A DNA stretch of 64,000 bases from Allobosea sp. CRIB-10 (GTDB lineage: Bacteria > Pseudomonadota > Alphaproteobacteria > Rhizobiales > Beijerinckiaceae): the NCBI RefSeq assembly GCF_900112185.1, contig NZ_FOKP01000006.1, positions 124,001 to 188,000 on the forward strand, in the 5' to 3' direction. Shown piece by piece: positions 61,618-64,000 of this stretch. The notes below the pieces were generated by a model. That model was not told where the DNA came from. It worked only from the letters and a program-made list of their open reading frames with translations, and ran no database searches. A program made the translations under genes and the position numbers. The number at the start of each line of letters is the position of its first letter. The stretch's first letter is position 1.

Positions 61618-61646
61618 AAAAAGGGCCGCCCCCCTGGAGCGGCCCT
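61618..61646 (-). terminator. Intrinsic terminator/attenuator between DctP and DctQM
   Basis: On the minus strand AGGGCCGC, a 9-base loop and GCGGCCCT form an 8-base GC-rich stem directly followed by TTTT and CC, a standard intrinsic terminator, 6 bases after the DctP stop. DctQM have no other evident promoter, so it should reduce rather than abolish their expression relative to DctP. Confidence 0.75.
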
Positions 61647-61651
61647 GTCGA

Positions 61652-62695
61652 TTACTGGATGGTCAGCCCCGCAGCCGCACCCGCCGTCTCGTTCCACTTG
61701 GCGGAACAGCCGGCGTCGACGGCGTTGCAGGTCTTCTTCCAGATCGGCAGCACGACCTTCTCAGCGACATCCTTGATGGCCTGCCGGTCGCCGGGGCTGA
61801 TCTCGACGAGCTTCATCGTGAACTTCTTATGCGCCTTGCACTCGCCCTGGCCGGTGCTGCAGGCCGTCGCGTCGTCATTGGCGGTGATCGCGAGATTCCA
61901 GAGCTGGTCCTCCAGTGCCTTGAACTGCGTCATCAGCTTCGCCTGCTGCTCGGGCGAGAACTTCTTCCAGGTGTCGAGATTGATGAAGTGGCCCTGCACC
62001 GAGCCGGAGACCGAGAGCGGCAGGAGATGAGTCGTCACCTCCGGCCAGTTGCCGGTATTGCCGGAGGTCGGCGAGGTGACACCGCAGGAGGCGACGCCGC
62101 GCTGCAGCGCCGGATAGACCTCGGAAAACTGCAGCGTGACCGGCGTCGCGCCGAAATGCTCCAGCATCGCCGACATGGACGGGGTGAAGGAGCGGACCTT
62201 CAGCCCCTTCAGGTCCTTGAGGCCCTTGATGTCGTGGTTGCAGTAGAAGATTTGCGGGCCGAACGGCCACAGCGCCAGGACCTTAGCGTTGAAGCGCTTC
62301 TGCAGGCGCTCGTCGAAGGCCGGGCGGTAGGCGTCGACGACCTTGCGCAGCCCCGCCATGTCGGTGGCGACGCCGATCAGGTCGACGCCCTCGAAGAAGG
62401 GGTCGTCGCGCGAGGCCATGCCGATCTGCACGGACATGACGTCGAAGGAGCCGCCGCGCAGCATGCGCAGTGCATCCGGCGCCTTCACGCCGACGACGTC
62501 CATCGGGTTGTAGTTCATCGCGATCGGAACGCCCGACTTGGCGCCGAGCGCGTCGAAGAAGGCCCGTTCGATGTCGACCTGCTTGACGTTCTGCGAAAAA
62601 TTGCCGGCCACCCGCAGCGGCGTCTGCGCCGAAACCGGCGAGAGACTGATTGCCAGGCCGGCGGCGAGGGCCGCGCTCGCGATGATATTTCTCAT
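61652..62695 (-). CDS. TRAP transporter substrate-binding protein (DctP type), second system
   Basis: A 347-residue periplasmic protein with signal MRNIIASAALAAGLAISLSPVSAQT. DctP features: ALRMLRGGSFDVMSVQIGM, GLKDLKGLKVRSFTPSMSAML with conserved Arg, SEVYPALQRGVASCGVTSPT. Cysteine pairs (ACSTGQGEC and TCNAVDAGC) mirror those of the first DctP of the window, about 30 percent similar by eye. It starts the minus-strand operon, divergent from the AMDase-like gene. Confidence 0.92.
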   Translation of the reverse strand: MRNIIASAALAAGLAISLSPVSAQTPLRVAGNFSQNVKQVDIERAFFDALGAKSGVPIAMNYNPMDVVGVKAPDALRMLRGGSFDVMSVQIGMASRDDPFFEGVDLIGVATDMAGLRKVVDAYRPAFDERLQKRFNAKVLALWPFGPQIFYCNHDIKGLKDLKGLKVRSFTPSMSAMLEHFGATPVTLQFSEVYPALQRGVASCGVTSPTSGNTGNWPEVTTHLLPLSVSGSVQGHFINLDTWKKFSPEQQAKLMTQFKALEDQLWNLAITANDDATACSTGQGECKAHKKFTMKLVEISPGDRQAIKDVAEKVVLPIWKKTCNAVDAGCSAKWNETAGAAAGLTIQ

Positions 62696-62988
62696 TGTGC
62701 CTTCCCCTTTTGCATTATGAATACAGTTTACGCAGGCACTGCCGAAAATCTCCTCATTCCCGGCGAGCCTCTCTCCCAGGCAAAATCCTCCCTGATCCGA
62801 GCGAGCTGAAAGGCGTCGCGCAGTTCTGATTTTCGTCGCTTTCGATCAGGTTATCGCGAAAAATCCAGCACACAACCAAAATAATGCGATCGAGATACGG
62901 CTTGCCAAGCGGGCCGAAGCCGCTGCATAAAAATCACCCAGCTCGCATTCGAGAGCTTGAGGCGATCCGGTCAATAGGCAATTTCTGC

Positions 62989-63750
62989 ATGCAATATGAC
63001 AAGAAGCCGATTCTGATCGGGATGCTCACCCCCTCGTCGAACACGGTGCTGGAGCCCTACACTGCGGCGCTCGCGGCGCCGCTTTTCCCAGGGGTCAGCG
63101 TCCATTTCAGTCGCTTCCGGGTGACGAAGATCGCTCTGGACGAGGCCTCGAACAGCCAGTTCACGCTGGAACCGATCCTGCAGGCGGCGGAGCTGCTCGC
63201 CGATGCGCGTCCCGATGTCATCGCCTGGAACGGGACCTCGGCGAGCTGGCTCGGCTTCGACAGCGACGAGAGGCTGTGCGCCGCGATCACGGAGCGAACG
63301 GGCGTTCCCGCGACCAGCGCGATCCTCGGCCTCAATCGCCTGCTCGGGACGATGGGCGTGCGGCGCCTCGGGCTGGTGACGCCCTATACCGCGGACGTGC
63401 AGCGGAAGATCATGGCCAATTACGCCGCAGCGGGCTTCGAGACCGTCGCCGAGCGACATAGCGGCCGCTCGGACAATTTCTCCTTCGCGGAGGTGCCGGA
63501 GGCCGAGATCGCCACCATGTGCCGCGAGGTCGCCGCGGCGCAGCCGGACGCCATAGCCATCGTCTGCACCAATATGCGGGGCCCGCTGATCGCGCCGGAA
63601 CTGGAGCAGGAGCTCGGCATCCCGATCCTGGATTCGGTCGCCTTCACGCTGTGGGGGTGTCTCGACGCCACTGAGGTGGATATGTTGCCGCTGCGCAGGT
63701 TCGGCAGGATGTTCGCCAGCCGGCTTGCGCCGCTCCCCGCATCCACGTGA
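62989..63750 (+). CDS. Asp/Glu racemase superfamily, arylmalonate decarboxylase-like
   Basis: A 253-residue protein started at the ATG at 62989 (MQYDKKPILIGMLTPSSNTVLEP). Two catalytic cysteines are usual in Asp/Glu racemases and maleate isomerases; here the first site reads AWNGTSASW (Gly in place of Cys) and the second IVCTNMRG keeps Cys. This Gly-Thr-Ser plus single Cys pattern is that of arylmalonate decarboxylase, where a dioxyanion hole and one Cys decarboxylate a malonate. So decarboxylation or one-base chemistry is more likely than racemisation. It is divergent from the TRAP/amidohydrolase operon. Confidence 0.75.
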   Translation: MQYDKKPILIGMLTPSSNTVLEPYTAALAAPLFPGVSVHFSRFRVTKIALDEASNSQFTLEPILQAAELLADARPDVIAWNGTSASWLGFDSDERLCAAITERTGVPATSAILGLNRLLGTMGVRRLGLVTPYTADVQRKIMANYAAAGFETVAERHSGRSDNFSFAEVPEAEIATMCREVAAAQPDAIAIVCTNMRGPLIAPELEQELGIPILDSVAFTLWGCLDATEVDMLPLRRFGRMFASRLAPLPAST

Positions 63751-63758
63751 GGCAGGTC

Positions 63759-64000
63759 GTGCCGGTATTCGCTGTGCTTCCGACTGAGGAGTTTGTGCTG
63801 GATGAAGCGCCCGCGACCCTGCACGATCGTCTGGTCAGCCGGCTACGGGCGCTTTTCCTCGAAGGCGAACTGCCCGAGGGCAGCCGGATTCCGGAAATCG
63901 CGCTCAGCGAGCGCTTCGGGGTGTCCCGCACGCCGCTGCGCGAGGCGCTCAAGGTCATGGCCGCCGAAGGCTTCGTGATCCTGCGCCCGAACCGGGGCGC
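63759..64000 (+). CDS. GntR family regulator (start only, runs off the window)
   Basis: The last 242 bases encode the winged helix of a GntR protein: LHDRLVSRLRALFLEGELPEGSRIPEIALSERFGVSRTPLREALKV and MAAEGFVILRPNRG. The start is a GTG, probably at 63759 after GAGGCAGG, or at 63774. It begins 8 bases after the AMDase-like gene, so both are cotranscribed, and it probably controls the divergent TRAP/amidohydrolase operon. The ligand domain lies outside the window. Confidence 0.82.
   Translation, partial: MPVFAVLPTEEFVLDEAPATLHDRLVSRLRALFLEGELPEGSRIPEIALSERFGVSRTPLREALKVMAAEGFVILRPNRG

Noticed and set aside
1..64000. CRISPR arrays, tRNA or rRNA genes, prophage or plasmid origin
   Set aside because: No regularly spaced repeats, no cloverleaf with a GGTTCGAATC-type arm in a plausible context, and no phage or replication genes were seen; a covariance-model scan would be needed to exclude a tRNA fully.

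Overview
The window is a 64 kb, GC-rich, densely coded chromosomal segment. Long same-strand operons with 4-base start/stop overlaps, several ABC and TRAP uptake systems with private regulators, a DUF1127 protein and a short dispersed palindromic repeat all suggest an alphaproteobacterium of the order Hyphomicrobiales (a Bosea-like soil or root organism is my best guess; this is inference and no rRNA is present). I found no rRNA, tRNA, CRISPR array or intact mobile element.

Layout. 1-1721: end of an acetoin-dehydrogenase type operon (E1-beta, lipoyl E2/hydrolase), convergent with a LuxR-type regulator. 2638-7872: DUF3137 protein, LemA, a small exported protein and a membrane Ser/Thr kinase with a repeat-rich output domain, tail-to-tail with an ECF-like sigma factor. 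7931-18357: a TetR repressor with three operator copies in the divergent gap, then eight same-strand genes: PspA-like, YiaA-like, a fused MFS/PlsC/acyl-ACP synthetase, a GNAT, an E1/ThiF-like enzyme, a polytopic membrane protein, a second GNAT and a nitroreductase. This is the best candidate in the window for an undescribed system. 18433-19329: PPK2 kinase.

19370-27645: a GntR-controlled carbohydrate-type ABC locus with two paralogous binding proteins, two permeases, an enolase-superfamily enzyme, an SDR and two uncharacterised genes, but no ATPase. 27832-34250: glutaminase, DeoR regulator, LOG-like protein and a complete PotABCD/Fbp-type ABC transporter. 34397-36575: a decaying patch (SDR stub, orphan HlyD adaptor, frameshifted GlxA-type regulator). 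36871-45094: LysR regulator and a catabolic operon (creatinase-like M24 protein, TRAP transporter, DUF2848, amidase, DUF1445). 45092-46567: two copies of a ~105 bp repeat, an insertion-sequence remnant and a Crp-type regulator.

46565-51000: cyclase with sensor domain, a binding protein, a methyltransferase and a DUF1127 protein on the minus strand. 51225-57862: XRE regulator, MFS transporter, PyrK-like and PyrD-like subunits, an N-carbamoyl amino acid hydrolase and a PyrE-like transferase; together these could reduce and degrade orotate. 58205-62695: amidohydrolase plus a second TRAP transporter on the minus strand, divergent from an arylmalonate-decarboxylase-like enzyme and a GntR regulator that runs off the window.

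Two patterns cross the whole window. Strong hairpins sit directly after the binding-protein gene in three unrelated transporter operons, which should raise binding protein output over the membrane components. The 105 bp repeat occurs three times, each time with its terminal TAG serving as the stop codon of the adjoining gene.
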